Shown here piece after piece: positions 7,955 to 16,718 of a stretch of 64,000 nt of DNA (positions within the stretch are counted from its first letter, which is position 1; each line of letters opens with the position of its first letter). This stretch comes from SZUA-100 sp965248135 (lineage in GTDB: Bacteria; Pseudomonadota; Alphaproteobacteria; Rhizobiales; Rhizobiaceae), in NCBI GenBank assembly GCA_965248135.1, contig CBDFIN010000011.1:310001-374000 (forward strand), read 5' to 3'. The notes beneath the pieces are model-generated. The model did no database searches. It was not told the DNA's origin and was given only the letters and a program-made list of their open reading frames with translations. Made by a program: the position numbers and the translations under genes.

Positions 7955-9061
7955 TCAGTCTTTCCCTTTATAGTTGGCAGCCAGGCGATTTTTCCAAAAT
8001 ATTATTATCCCTTGATGAGGCAAAAGCCAACGGTTTAAATCGAAAACATGTACGGTGGTTTCGCCATCTCCATCAGGCCGTGACGTAAAAGTGTCGCTGT
8101 GGATCACTTCGCCATCAACATATAAATCCCTCCCCTTAGTTCGATCAAATACAGTGATCTTCATATTGGAACTAGCGTGGCGAGTTCGGAAAGTTTCATT
8201 GTCCTCCCCTTCCTTAACCAATTGATATTTTATTTCGTGGTACATTGCCTTGCCAGAATTCAGTTCCTTAACAGGCGCCGGAAACTCACCATTGCTTTCT
8301 CCTCGCGAAAAACAATCCTGCATCGATTCATTCCCCTTGTCCAGTTCCTCTTTGCTGAGAGGTGTAGATTGATAGTGATTGGCGCCTGACTTCCATTCCT
8401 CAACCTTCACTAAATGTTGCAGCGCTTCATTTCGCGGGTTTGGAAGGTGGAGATTGAAGGGAATTTGCGTTATCTCATCTGAGATATTCTCCGTTTTACA
8501 TTTTAGAGTACAGATCAAAACCATGTATTCTCGAAGTTTTGAAAACTCTTGCGTCTCTGGCAAATCTTCAAAAACATAGGTAACATCAAAATTTGATCGC
8601 ATCACTTTGATATCAAAAGTTGTCTTCATCACTTCGTCTACATATCCATTCGGAAGATTCTTTTTGAAAACAGCCGAAAATGCGTCACGCTCAAGATCAT
8701 GTCTCGCCGCATTGTTCTCATCCTTGAAAGCCTCTAAAAAATGTCCAATTCGGTCGTTTAGTATCTTTGTGATACCCTTGCGATGTCCCACCTCAATTAG
8801 GAAACCGACAAATACTGCAACGAGAATAGCAAAACCAAGCTCTTTAAGAATATCTCCACCCAAATGAGATATTTGAACTGTAGTTATAGCCAGATCGCGA
8901 CCAAACCAGTCAATCAAAGGCACTATTTTAAGAGTACTGAAGTATTTTGAAAAGAAAATAAAACCAAACCCGACCAACAACCAAAGCCAATTTAGTCCGC
9001 CAAATTTTCCAGTTACTTGGTTTTCAAAATCGACTTCTTGGTCTTTGTTCTTTTCCCCCAT
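7955..9061 (-). CDS. AT-rich orphan membrane-anchored protein, function unknown
   Basis: About 368 residues from ATG 9061 (MGEKNKDQEV). Two hydrophobic segments, WLWLLVGFGFIFFS (near residues 25-40) and LGFAILVAVFVGFLIEV (near 75-95), anchor a soluble domain of about 270 residues that is rich in charged residues and ends with LLPHQGIIIFWK. I recognise no family. Codon use is visibly more AT-rich than the flanking genes (frequent AAA, AAT and ATT), suggesting horizontal acquisition. It stands alone, with convergent or unrelated neighbours. The longer frame to 9136 has a cysteine-rich start with no obvious RBS. Confidence 0.7.
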   Translation of the reverse strand: MGEKNKDQEVDFENQVTGKFGGLNWLWLLVGFGFIFFSKYFSTLKIVPLIDWFGRDLAITTVQISHLGGDILKELGFAILVAVFVGFLIEVGHRKGITKILNDRIGHFLEAFKDENNAARHDLERDAFSAVFKKNLPNGYVDEVMKTTFDIKVMRSNFDVTYVFEDLPETQEFSKLREYMVLICTLKCKTENISDEITQIPFNLHLPNPRNEALQHLVKVEEWKSGANHYQSTPLSKEELDKGNESMQDCFSRGESNGEFPAPVKELNSGKAMYHEIKYQLVKEGEDNETFRTRHASSNMKITVFDRTKGRDLYVDGEVIHSDTFTSRPDGDGETTVHVFDLNRWLLPHQGIIIFWKNRLAANYKGKD

Positions 9062-9209
9062 AAAATCACCAGCTAGTATGAACCCTCTCAAATACATAGA
9101 CATTCCACACTTATTTGTAAACCTACACTTACACACTGATGTATTCTGTCTCAGAAAAAAATATAACTATTCATGGTGCATTAACTAAGTTGTGCCGCTG
9201 CTATCACCA

Positions 9210-9560
9210 TTAATTCTTCACCGCCGTCACCACAATTTCAATGAGATCATCGCCGGCAAGATCAGCCCCCACACAGGCGCGTTGGGGCCAGTTTTCTTCG
9301 CTGCCAATCCAGTCACACCACACTTTGTCCATCCGCGCCTTGTGCGCCATATCCCTCAAATACACCGTCGCCTGAAGCAATCCGTTCTTGCTGCTGCCGG
9401 CATCGATGAGATTTTTCTCCAAGGCATAGAGTGTCAGTCTGGTTTGCTCCTCAATGGTCTTGGAGACTGTCGTGTCGGTGGCAACGGCGTACACCAGGCC
9501 GCCATGGACCACGGCGCGGCACCGGCCCTCAGCCTGGCCGGAAAATCTGGTGATTGTCAT
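9210..9560 (-). CDS. RidA/YjgF family protein
   Basis: A 116-residue RidA-superfamily protein (MTITRFSGQAEGRCRAVVHGGLVYAVA). It has the characteristic middle stretch QTRLTLYALEKNLIDAGSS and the C-terminal VWCDWIG...PQRACVGADLAGDDLIEIVVTAV. Canonical RidA deaminates reactive enamine/imine intermediates through a conserved Arg. Here the Arg of PQRACVGADL is present, so imine deaminase activity is possible. GGAGGAG lies immediately before the ATG. It is divergent from the SDR gene. Confidence 0.88.
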   Translation of the reverse strand: MTITRFSGQAEGRCRAVVHGGLVYAVATDTTVSKTIEEQTRLTLYALEKNLIDAGSSKNGLLQATVYLRDMAHKARMDKVWCDWIGSEENWPQRACVGADLAGDDLIEIVVTAVKN

Positions 9561-9770
9561 GATCTCCTCCTGTTCAGGAGCCGATACTGCCCTGATTGTG
9601 GTCGTGTAATCAATCGGCCTGGCTCACATTCACCCATTCGGTAATTTGAATAGCAACATCGCCGCATGATGCTGCGGCAAGCTTCACCGCCGAAAACACA
9701 ATTAATGACGCACCCCAAAAATTGCGATATTGATCCATCAACGATCACAAAACAGTTGCGGGAGAAAATC

Positions 9771-10517
9771 ATGCGCCTTGAAAACAAAATTGCCGTCGTC
9801 ACCGGGGCCGGTTCGGGTTTTGGCGAGGGCATGGCAAAGCGATTTGCGGCGGAAGGCGCGAAGGTTGTGGTCGCCGATATGCGCGGTGACGCGGTAAAAA
9901 AGGTGGCAGCCGAGATCGGCGATGCAGCACTTGCGGTCGAGGCCGATGTCAGCCGGTTGGCCGACAATGAGAAAATGATCGATATGGCACTTTCCGGCTT
10001 TGGCGGGCTCGATATTGTGGTGCTCAATGCCGGTGTCACCCACAAGAACATGCCGCTTAGCGAGGTGAGCGAGGAAGATTATGACCTCATTTCCAACGTC
10101 AACATGAAGGCGATTTATTACGCCACCAAACTGGCCGTGCCCATTATGGTCGAACGCGGTGGCGGCACGATACTTTCCACCGCCTCTACTGCGGGTCTGA
10201 GGCCACGCCCTGGGCTGGTCTGGTATAACGCCTCAAAGGCCTGGGTGATCAACGTGACCAAATGCATGGCCGTCGAGTTGGCGCCGAAAAACATTCGTGT
10301 CAATTGCCTTTGCCCGGTGGCCGGCGAAACCGGCATGCTGGCCGATTTTATGGGGGAGGACACGCCCGAAATCCGTGAAAAATTCAAGTCGGTCATCCCG
10401 CTTGGCCGCTTCTCCCAGCCGCGTGACATGGCTAATGCTGCACTTTATCTGGTTTCCGATGAGGCTGATTTTATCACCGGTGTGGCGCTGGAGGTTGATG
10501 GCGGACGTTGTGTTTGA
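9771..10517 (+). CDS. SDR family oxidoreductase (FabG-like)
   Basis: A 248-residue classical short-chain dehydrogenase. It has the dinucleotide motif VTGAGSGFGEG (residues about 10-20), NAG at VVLNAGVTH, catalytic Ser in LSTAST, YNASK with Tyr/Lys, and the C-terminal FITGVALEVDGG. The start at 9771 has GGGAG 8 bases upstream, and the longer frame is not needed. It is followed 87 bp later by a KAS III-like gene on the same strand, suggesting a beta-ketoacyl substrate, although many such SDRs act on other alcohols. Confidence 0.85.
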   Translation: MRLENKIAVVTGAGSGFGEGMAKRFAAEGAKVVVADMRGDAVKKVAAEIGDAALAVEADVSRLADNEKMIDMALSGFGGLDIVVLNAGVTHKNMPLSEVSEEDYDLISNVNMKAIYYATKLAVPIMVERGGGTILSTASTAGLRPRPGLVWYNASKAWVINVTKCMAVELAPKNIRVNCLCPVAGETGMLADFMGEDTPEIREKFKSVIPLGRFSQPRDMANAALYLVSDEADFITGVALEVDGGRCV

Positions 10518-10604
10518 TCAAGCGTGCCGGAATTAGCCACCTGTCTTGTTCGAGCATCGATTCGAGGGTAGTCTCATCAACCGGCAGTGCGGGGAGTTTG
10601 ACAA

Positions 10605-11735
10605 ATGTGTGAAGTGGTGATCAGCGGTACCGGTGTTTTCACGCCCGATGAGGTGATTACCAATGAGGAGCTGGTGAAGGCCTATAACCTTTATGCCGAT
10701 CATCAAAACCACATCAATGCCGAGGCAATTGCCCAAGGCGAGATGGAGCGGCTTTCTCATTCGAGCGAAGAGTTTATTTTCAAGGCTTCCGGCATCGAAC
10801 AGCGCCATGTGATCAACAAGAGCGGTGTGCTCGACCCGCAAACCATGCATCCACAATTTCGCAAACGTGACGATGGCGAATTGTCGCTGATGGCGGAAAT
10901 GGCGGTGAAGGCGGCAAAAATCGCGCTGGAGCGGGCCGGACGTACGCCTGCCGATGTGGACGCGGTGATATGTGCGGCGTCCAATCACGAACGTGCCTAC
11001 CCGGCGATAGCCATCGAGATCCAGCAGGCGCTTGGTATCGAGGGTTTCGGTTTTGACATGAATGTCGCCTGTTCATCCGCCACCTTCGGCATGCAGGCGG
11101 CAAGCGATATGATCCGCTCGGGTACGGCGAAGGCCATTTTGATGGTTAATCCTGAAATCTGCTCGGCGCATCTGGAATGGCGCGACCGCGATTGTCATTT
11201 CATTTTTGGCGATGTGTGTACCGCCGTGCTGTTGGAGAAAAAGCAACTTGCCGAAGCGGAAGACCAGTTCGAGATTCTGTCATGCCGCAGTTTGACCAAA
11301 TATTCCAACAATATCAGAAATAACAACGGCTTCCTGCGACGTTCGCTGCCGGCCGGCCTGAGCGACCAGCGTGATATGCAGTTCATGCAGGAAGGGCGCA
11401 AGGTGTTCAAGGAAGTGGTGCCGACCGTGGCGACGCTTATTTTGGAACATCTGGCCGACGAAAATATCGATGCGGGCAATTTATCGCGGTTGTGGCTGCA
11501 TCAGGCCAATAAATCTATGAACGACCTGATCGGGCGCAAGGTTTTGGGAAGGCCACCCAGCCGGAAAGAACAACCCAATATCCTGCAAGATTATGCCAAC
11601 ACTTCGTCGGCCGGTTCAATCATTGCCTTTGCGCACCATCATGATGATCTGGCGGATGGTGCGCTGGGCATAATCTGCTCTTTCGGTGCGGGATATTCGG
11701 TCGGCAACGTGATCGTGCGCAAACGCCGGATTTAA
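10605..11735 (+). CDS. Beta-ketoacyl-ACP synthase III, long form
   Basis: A 376-residue thiolase-fold condensing enzyme. The catalytic triad is visible: Cys156 in NVACSSATFG, His299 in LHQANKSMN and Asn332 in YANTSSAGS. It is about 50 residues longer than housekeeping FabH. It resembles the subgroup, exemplified by Pseudomonas PA3286, that primes fatty acid synthesis from medium-chain acyl-CoA; the substrate here is an inference. Its neighbour is a FabG-like SDR, so the pair may load and reduce a beta-ketoacyl unit. Confidence 0.85.
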   Translation: MCEVVISGTGVFTPDEVITNEELVKAYNLYADHQNHINAEAIAQGEMERLSHSSEEFIFKASGIEQRHVINKSGVLDPQTMHPQFRKRDDGELSLMAEMAVKAAKIALERAGRTPADVDAVICAASNHERAYPAIAIEIQQALGIEGFGFDMNVACSSATFGMQAASDMIRSGTAKAILMVNPEICSAHLEWRDRDCHFIFGDVCTAVLLEKKQLAEAEDQFEILSCRSLTKYSNNIRNNNGFLRRSLPAGLSDQRDMQFMQEGRKVFKEVVPTVATLILEHLADENIDAGNLSRLWLHQANKSMNDLIGRKVLGRPPSRKEQPNILQDYANTSSAGSIIAFAHHHDDLADGALGIICSFGAGYSVGNVIVRKRRI

Positions 11736-11941
11736 AAGCAGCGGTCAGGTGAGTGTGCCGGGCTCGTTTGGCCCGCCAATTGACCACCCGTTGCGTCGCA
11801 CCTTCACCTCAAATCCACTGGTGATGGTGTGATGAACCCGAAATCGTTGGCAAAGGTGATTTTATGCTTGAAACGTGCTAGGGAAGATGCGTATCTGCGC
11901 CCAGCATCTAGTTGCGCCAGATAGATTGATTTTAACAACAC

Positions 11942-11958
11942 AGGAGAATACCACTATT
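11942..11958 (+). promoter_or_regulatory. infC ribosome binding site with AUU start
   Basis: AGGAG (11942-11946) lies 9 bases before an ATT codon (11956-11958), which begins the IF-3 N-terminal sequence. No ATG, GTG or TTG in frame has comparable spacing. AUU is the rare start codon that lets IF-3 repress its own translation in other bacteria, so this short element is both RBS and autoregulatory site. Confidence 0.8.
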
Positions 11959-12492
11959 CGTCGTCCGCACAGAGCAGCCGCGCCGCAAAAAACCGGCCCG
12001 CGCGCAAACCGTGAAATCACTGTAGAAGAAGTCCAGCTTATTGATGCTGAAGGAACCAATCAGGGTGTGGTGGCAATCGAAGACGCCCTTGAAATGGCCC
12101 TTGATGCGGGCCTTGATCTGGTCGAGATTTCCCCCACCAATCGCCCGCCCATTTGCAAGATACTCGATTTCGGCAAATACAAATACGCCGCCCAGAAAAA
12201 GGCTTCCGAGGCGCGCAAGAAGCAGAAAATCATCGAGATCAAAGAGATCAAGATGCGGCCCAATATCGACACCCATGATTATGATGTGAAGATGCGGGCA
12301 GTGCGCCGTTTCTTTGATGATGGCGACAAGGTGAAGGTGACCCTGCGCTTTCGTGGCCGTGAAATGGCCCACCTCAATCTCGGCATGGAGCTGCTGCAAA
12401 AGGTAAAAAACGATACCGAGGAAATTGCCAAGGTGGAGGCCGAGCCAAAGCTCGAAGGCCGCCAGATGATGATGGTGCTGGCGCCGAAATAA
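11956..12492 (+). CDS. infC: Translation initiation factor IF-3 (AUU start)
   Basis: A 178-residue IF-3. The N domain (about 15-85) has EVQLIDAEGTNQGVV, LDLVEISPTNRPPICKILDFGKYKYA. The linker is lysine-rich, and the C domain (about 95-178) has IKMRPNIDTHDYDVKMRAVRRF and VTLRFRGREMAH. It binds the 30S subunit and proofreads initiation. The reading frame has no ATG near the family N terminus; ATT at 11956 preceded by AGGAG is the evident start, matching the AUU start known for infC. rpmI and rplT do not follow. A palindromic repeat lies just downstream. Confidence 0.93.
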   Translation: MRRPHRAAAPQKTGPRANREITVEEVQLIDAEGTNQGVVAIEDALEMALDAGLDLVEISPTNRPPICKILDFGKYKYAAQKKASEARKKQKIIEIKEIKMRPNIDTHDYDVKMRAVRRFFDDGDKVKVTLRFRGREMAHLNLGMELLQKVKNDTEEIAKVEAEPKLEGRQMMMVLAPK

Positions 12493-12523
12493 TTCGGGAC
12501 AAACCTCGGCCGAAATCTGTTTC

Positions 12524-12652
12524 CCTCCCCCTTGTGGAAAGGCGTCGTTAGACGGCTTCGAGTGGGGGTAGTTCTCTCAATATTCTCATAATTCAATTGA
12601 TTACACATAAAACCCGAACCTTGCTTGCGCAACGTTCGACACAAGGGGGAGG
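12524..12652. repeat. Rhizobiales-type palindromic intergenic repeat, copy 1
   Basis: The 129-bp element is bounded by perfect 12-bp inverted ends, CCTCCCCCTTGT and ACAAGGGGGAGG. Inside are the arm with GAGTGGGGGTA and the arm with CAACGTTCGAC. The same arms occur in the opposite order at 48766-48921, so the two are inverted copies of one family. It fills most of the infC/TPR-gene convergent gap and could fold into a large hairpin after infC. Confidence 0.75.
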
Positions 12653-12684
12653 CAAAAAACCGAAATAGAAAATGCGGTCTGTTG

Positions 12685-14646
12685 CTAGCCTTTTGCCGCC
12701 GCAAGCCGCTTTTCCAGTTCCTCGATCATCCAGAAATCGACCGGCTGCATACGCCCGTCATCCTTAAGCGCCCGGGCGATCGCCAGCGCATTTTGGTAAC
12801 GTTGTTTGGCATCATCGCCCAATTCGGCAAACCTAACATATGAGACGATAAGATCGCGCTGCCACTCGCTATTTTCAGGATCGCGTTTTGCCAGGTTTTC
12901 TGCAATCTCAAACCCGGCTTGATAGGCTTCTAGCGCCGCATCACCCTCACCACGAACCCCAAAAATACCACCGATCTTGTTATGACTGACGGAAAGATCG
13001 CGCTGCCACTTACTATTCGCCGGATCGCGCTTTGCCAGCGTATCTCTAATCTCAAGAGCCGCCTGATAGGCCTCTAGCGCCGCATCACCCTCACCACGGG
13101 CTTGAAAAATATTGCCAATCCTGTCGTGACTGACGGAAAGATCGCGCTGCCACTCACTATTTGCCGGATCGCGCTTTGCCAGCGTATCTCTAATCTCAAG
13201 ACCGGCCTGATAGGCGGCAAGCGCCGCATCACCATCCCCATGGGCCTGAAATATTTCACCAATCTTGTTGCGACTGATGGAAAGATCGCGCTGCCATTCG
13301 GTGTTCTCCGGATCGCGCTTTGCCAGGTTTTCTGCAATCTCAAACCCGGCTTGATAGGCTTCTAGCGCCGCATCACCCTCACCACGGGCCTGGAAAATAT
13401 CGCCGATCTTGTTGTGACTGACCCAAAGATCGCGCTGCCATTCGGTATTCTCCGAATCGCGCCTGGCCAGGTTTTCTGCAATTTCCAGACCAGCCTGATA
13501 GGCCTCTAGCGCTGCATCACCCTCACCACGGGCCTGAAATATTTCACCTATCCTGTTGTGACTGACGGAAAGATCGCGTTCAAGACCCTCGTCGAGTGCG
13601 ATTTTCTTGCCTTTTTCATAGGCGTCGATGGATTTTATAAGATCACCGCGCATTTTCCAAATATCACCGGTTTCAAACCACGGCCACGGATCCTGACCGT
13701 TCAAACCGGAAGCGATGTCAAAACTCTCAATCGCTTCCTCCCACCTGAACACGGCTTTTAGTACTTCCGCTTCTTCCAGCGCCAAACGGTAGGCACCTGC
13801 CATTTTTTGCTGGCGGGCCTCGCGCAACAGGGTAACTGCACCTTCGTCATCCGCCCTGCGCATTAGCGCGCGGGCAGCCTCGATGACCCGGATCACGTCT
13901 TCACCGCTGTTGAGCAATTCGACCGGCTTTTCACCACGGGCAATCAGCGCTTGAATCGCCTGTTCGACGGCAGCAAGATAATCGCCTTCTGGAAATTCGT
14001 GCCTTGCGGCTTTGAAAAGACTGTCGAGATTTTCAACCGGGACGCCGTATTTTGTATGCAGCGTATCAAGCACTTCTTTGTGCTTTTCCTCCCTATCGGC
14101 TTGCGCCGCGCCGAAGGAATCAAAAATCTTTTCGAAAGATAGCGAATCGAATAGTGGCTTGAGGTTTTTATCGGTGCGGGCAAGCCCGTGCACCCCGCAA
14201 ATCATCGCGGTAAAAAGCCGGCCCTCCACTGTGCTCTCCTGAGCATAGGGGCTGTTTTCCGGCAGTCGTTTCTTCAGCGCTTTGACAAATTCTTTTTCAT
14301 TCAACCCGGCGGCAACCACATCATTGACCGAAGGTTTGGTTTCAAGGATAGAATCGCCAAGACTATCCATCGCCGCCTTTATGGCTTTCTCATCCGGTAG
14401 TTTGTGGCCAAATTCGGCTGCAATCCACTGGCGGTGATCGCGCTCAACTGCTTTACTTACCTTCTCGGTCACTTCAACCAGCGCGTCGCCTTGACCATCG
14501 CGCAAGCCAAGCGCCAATTCACCGCCGCTGGTGAGCAATTGAACCACATGATCAGGTACTTTGATGCTAACGAAGCCAAGCGCAAGAGCACCGATGCCAA
14601 CGCCGATGCCAACTATGGATTTCAGGCTATCGTTTGATAATTTCAT
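12685..14646 (-). CDS. Membrane-anchored TPR protein with near-identical 48-residue repeats
   Basis: A 653-residue protein. Residues about 8-28 are hydrophobic (IVGIGVGIGALALGF), giving an N-terminal anchor. Residues 30-350 are helical and not recognised. From about residue 355 there are consecutive 48-residue TPR units with the core EAYQAGLEIAENLAKRDPEN and WQRDLSVSHNKIGEIFQARG. The repeats are nearly identical in DNA with an exact 144-bp period, indicating recent tandem duplication. Such repeats mediate protein-protein contacts. No enzymatic domain is seen and no operon partner is evident. Confidence 0.8.
   Translation of the reverse strand: MKLSNDSLKSIVGIGVGIGALALGFVSIKVPDHVVQLLTSGGELALGLRDGQGDALVEVTEKVSKAVERDHRQWIAAEFGHKLPDEKAIKAAMDSLGDSILETKPSVNDVVAAGLNEKEFVKALKKRLPENSPYAQESTVEGRLFTAMICGVHGLARTDKNLKPLFDSLSFEKIFDSFGAAQADREEKHKEVLDTLHTKYGVPVENLDSLFKAARHEFPEGDYLAAVEQAIQALIARGEKPVELLNSGEDVIRVIEAARALMRRADDEGAVTLLREARQQKMAGAYRLALEEAEVLKAVFRWEEAIESFDIASGLNGQDPWPWFETGDIWKMRGDLIKSIDAYEKGKKIALDEGLERDLSVSHNRIGEIFQARGEGDAALEAYQAGLEIAENLARRDSENTEWQRDLWVSHNKIGDIFQARGEGDAALEAYQAGFEIAENLAKRDPENTEWQRDLSISRNKIGEIFQAHGDGDAALAAYQAGLEIRDTLAKRDPANSEWQRDLSVSHDRIGNIFQARGEGDAALEAYQAALEIRDTLAKRDPANSKWQRDLSVSHNKIGGIFGVRGEGDAALEAYQAGFEIAENLAKRDPENSEWQRDLIVSYVRFAELGDDAKQRYQNALAIARALKDDGRMQPVDFWMIEELEKRLAAAKG
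12852..13585 (-). repeat. Tandem 144-bp coding repeats in the TPR gene
   Basis: The marker GATCGCG occurs at 12852, 12996, 13140, 13284, 13428 and 13572, spaced exactly 144 bp (48 codons). Each unit carries the same run of synonymous codons with a few substitutions, so copy number could change by recombination or slippage. Confidence 0.85.
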
Positions 14647-14731
14647 CCCCTGCCTCCAGCTTTCAAGGTAAGGGATTTTCCTGCAAGTTCAAGTTGAAAT
14701 GCGGCCTTGGCCGGGGTGTCAAACCCGCGCC

Positions 14732-16117
14732 CTACCCCCGCAACCCTTCCTTTTTCACCCAGGCTTCCGTATCATCGAGCGCCTTTTCAAACCGGTCGAA
14801 CAACAGGTTCAACTCTTCCGCGGTGATGACCATCGGCGGGCAAAGCGCCAGCGTATCACCAAGGGCGCGCGAAATAGCACCATGCCCCTCAAGCAACCGC
14901 GAGCAAGCCGCGCCAACACCGGCTGCCGGGTCAAATGGCGTCTTTGTATTCTTGTTCGCCACCAGTTCCACCCCGCCAACAAGACCGCTCGAACGCACCT
15001 CACCAACCAGCGGATGATCACCGAGCCGGGCAAGGCGGTCAGCAAATACCGGCATGACGGCGCGCACATGGCCGATGATATCGCGGCGCTGATAGATTTC
15101 CAGCGCCTTGACCCCGACGGCACAGCCAAGCGGGTGGCCGCCATAGGTGAAGCCGTGGCCGAAAACGCCGATCTTTTCCGATTGCGCCTCAAGCGCATCA
15201 ACCATGAATGGCGGCACCAGCACCGCGCCGAGCGGCGCATAGGCCGAGGTCAGTTGCTTGGCAACCGATATTGTCGCCGGCCTCATGTTGTGGGTCTGGG
15301 CCCCCCACCAATTGCCGGTGCGACCCATGCCGGTGATCACCTCATCGCCAATCATATAGATATCATGCTCGTCCAGCACCTGTTGGATAGCGGGAAAATA
15401 GCCCTTTGGCGGCACAATCACCCCGCCGGCGCCCATCACCGGTTCGGCGATCATTGCCGCAATAGTGTCGCCCCCTTCCCGCTCGATCAGATCGCGCAGG
15501 TTTTGCGCAAGGCGAGCAACAAATTCCTGTTCGCTCTCGCCCTCCTCAGCGCCGCGATAATAATGCGGACAATCGGTATGCAACACCCGGTCGAGCGGCA
15601 GGTCGAAATCACGGTGATTGTTGACAAGACCGGTGAGCGATGCGGTCATCAGCGTTACGCCATGATAGGCTTTTTGGCGCGAGATGATCTTCTTCTTTTG
15701 CGGTCTTCCAACGGCATTGTTATAATACCAGGCAAGTTTTACCTGGGTGTCGTTGGCCTCTGAACCCGATGAGGTGTAAAACACCTGCGAAATCGGCACC
15801 GGCGCAAGCTCTTTCAGCTTCTCGGCCAGTTCAATCGCCGGTTCGGTGCCCTTGCCGCCGAACTGATGATAATAGGGCAAGGTATCAAGCTGCTCCTTGG
15901 CGGTATCCACCAGTTCGGCATCGCCAAAACCAAGCCCGGCGCACCACAGCCCGGACATTGCCTCGATATATTCGTTGCCTTGGGTATCGTAGACAAAAAC
16001 TCCCTTGCCCCGGGCCATCACCGTCGGTCCGGTCTCGCGTATTTTGTGCAATGGCGTATAGGGGTGCAAAACCGACGCAAGGTCGCGGACTTGCACATTG
16101 CTTAGGGGATGGGACAT
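14732..16117 (-). CDS. Class III (omega) aminotransferase, PLP-dependent
   Basis: A 461-residue fold-type I aminotransferase. Visible are SSGSEANDTQVKLAW (cofactor phosphate site), AYHGVTLMTASLTG, the IGDEVITGMGRTG segment with the PLP-pyridine Asp, the Schiff-base Lys in SVAKQLTSAYAPLGA, and GFTYGGHPLGCAVG. Members use omega-amines such as beta-alanine, putrescine or taurine with pyruvate or other acceptors. The substrate cannot be read from the sequence. A link to beta-alanine from pyrimidine degradation is only suggested by preTA elsewhere in the window. Confidence 0.87.
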   Translation of the reverse strand: MSHPLSNVQVRDLASVLHPYTPLHKIRETGPTVMARGKGVFVYDTQGNEYIEAMSGLWCAGLGFGDAELVDTAKEQLDTLPYYHQFGGKGTEPAIELAEKLKELAPVPISQVFYTSSGSEANDTQVKLAWYYNNAVGRPQKKKIISRQKAYHGVTLMTASLTGLVNNHRDFDLPLDRVLHTDCPHYYRGAEEGESEQEFVARLAQNLRDLIEREGGDTIAAMIAEPVMGAGGVIVPPKGYFPAIQQVLDEHDIYMIGDEVITGMGRTGNWWGAQTHNMRPATISVAKQLTSAYAPLGAVLVPPFMVDALEAQSEKIGVFGHGFTYGGHPLGCAVGVKALEIYQRRDIIGHVRAVMPVFADRLARLGDHPLVGEVRSSGLVGGVELVANKNTKTPFDPAAGVGAACSRLLEGHGAISRALGDTLALCPPMVITAEELNLLFDRFEKALDDTEAWVKKEGLRG

Positions 16118-16228
16118 GGCTGCCTCCGGTGATTCTGATTGTTGCGGATTAGCGACTATGCGCCTTTAAAACCGGCAGTCAACACCGGTGTCCGGTGGTC
16201 AGCGAATAGTTTTGCGCGCCGGCTAAAG

Positions 16229-16525
16229 TCAGTTGTAAATATTGATGTATTTTATGCAAATCACCCGCAGGCAGGAGGCGATATTCTTGTCATTAGCCAC
16301 CAGGCACTGGTCGTGAATGCGGGTGATCAGCTCCGGCAGACTCATTTCCTGTTCGTCGGCGATCAGTTCGATGACATTCCAGAATGCACGTTCCAGCCGC
16401 ACCGACGTGGAATGGCCATGAATACGAAAGCCGCGGCGTTCCTGGACAAAATCATGGATCTGTTCGGTGCTGCAGGAACTGAACATGTGATCGAGAACAT
16501 TGTCCGTTTCGACATAGATCGACAT
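16229..16525 (-). CDS. Ribbon-helix-helix domain protein (RHH_4 type)
   Basis: A 98-residue protein starting MSIYVETDN, chosen because GGAGG lies 5 bases upstream; the frame is open further to 16627. The segment FRIHGHSTSVRLERAFWNVIELIADEQEMSLPELITRIH matches the alphaproteobacterial RHH_4 pattern (strand with TSVRLE, then helices). It is probably a DNA-binding dimer. It is divergent from the sulfur cluster, about 190 bp away, so it is a candidate regulator of that cluster, but RHH_4 genes also occur alone. Confidence 0.75.
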   Translation of the reverse strand: MSIYVETDNVLDHMFSSCSTEQIHDFVQERRGFRIHGHSTSVRLERAFWNVIELIADEQEMSLPELITRIHDQCLVANDKNIASCLRVICIKYINIYN

Positions 16526-16612
16526 CAATTCCTCCACCATTTCGGGGCGCCCGCCAGGGCGACACACCAGCCTATTTCTGCAATCGCTCAAAAGCAAACT
16601 TGCCGCATGAGA

Positions 16613-16642
16613 TTGCAGCATTTGCATTGTTGCACATAAATA
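16613..16642 (+). promoter_or_regulatory. Candidate promoter of the sulfur cluster
   Basis: TTGCAG (16613-16618) and TAAATA (16637-16642) are spaced by 18 bp, about 75 bp ahead of the first transporter gene. The spacer also repeats the word TTGCA twice more. This is a by-eye match, and I see no clear BigR/SqrR-type palindrome. Confidence 0.3.
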
Positions 16643-16718
16643 CTACCTTGCCGCCACAAATTGCCGCTAGCATAGGTACATCGTTGCAACCGACAACAGC
16701 GGACCAGAAAAAGATCTC

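Noticed and set aside
12852..13585. Regular short repeats that could suggest a CRISPR array
   Set aside because: The period is 144 bp and in frame throughout, every unit encodes a TPR, and the intervening sequence is conserved rather than unique. There are no cas genes in the window.
14699..15763. Plus-strand open frame of 354 codons opposite the aminotransferase gene
   Set aside because: It is antisense to a gene with all PLP-enzyme motifs. The translation is His/Arg-rich and non-globular.
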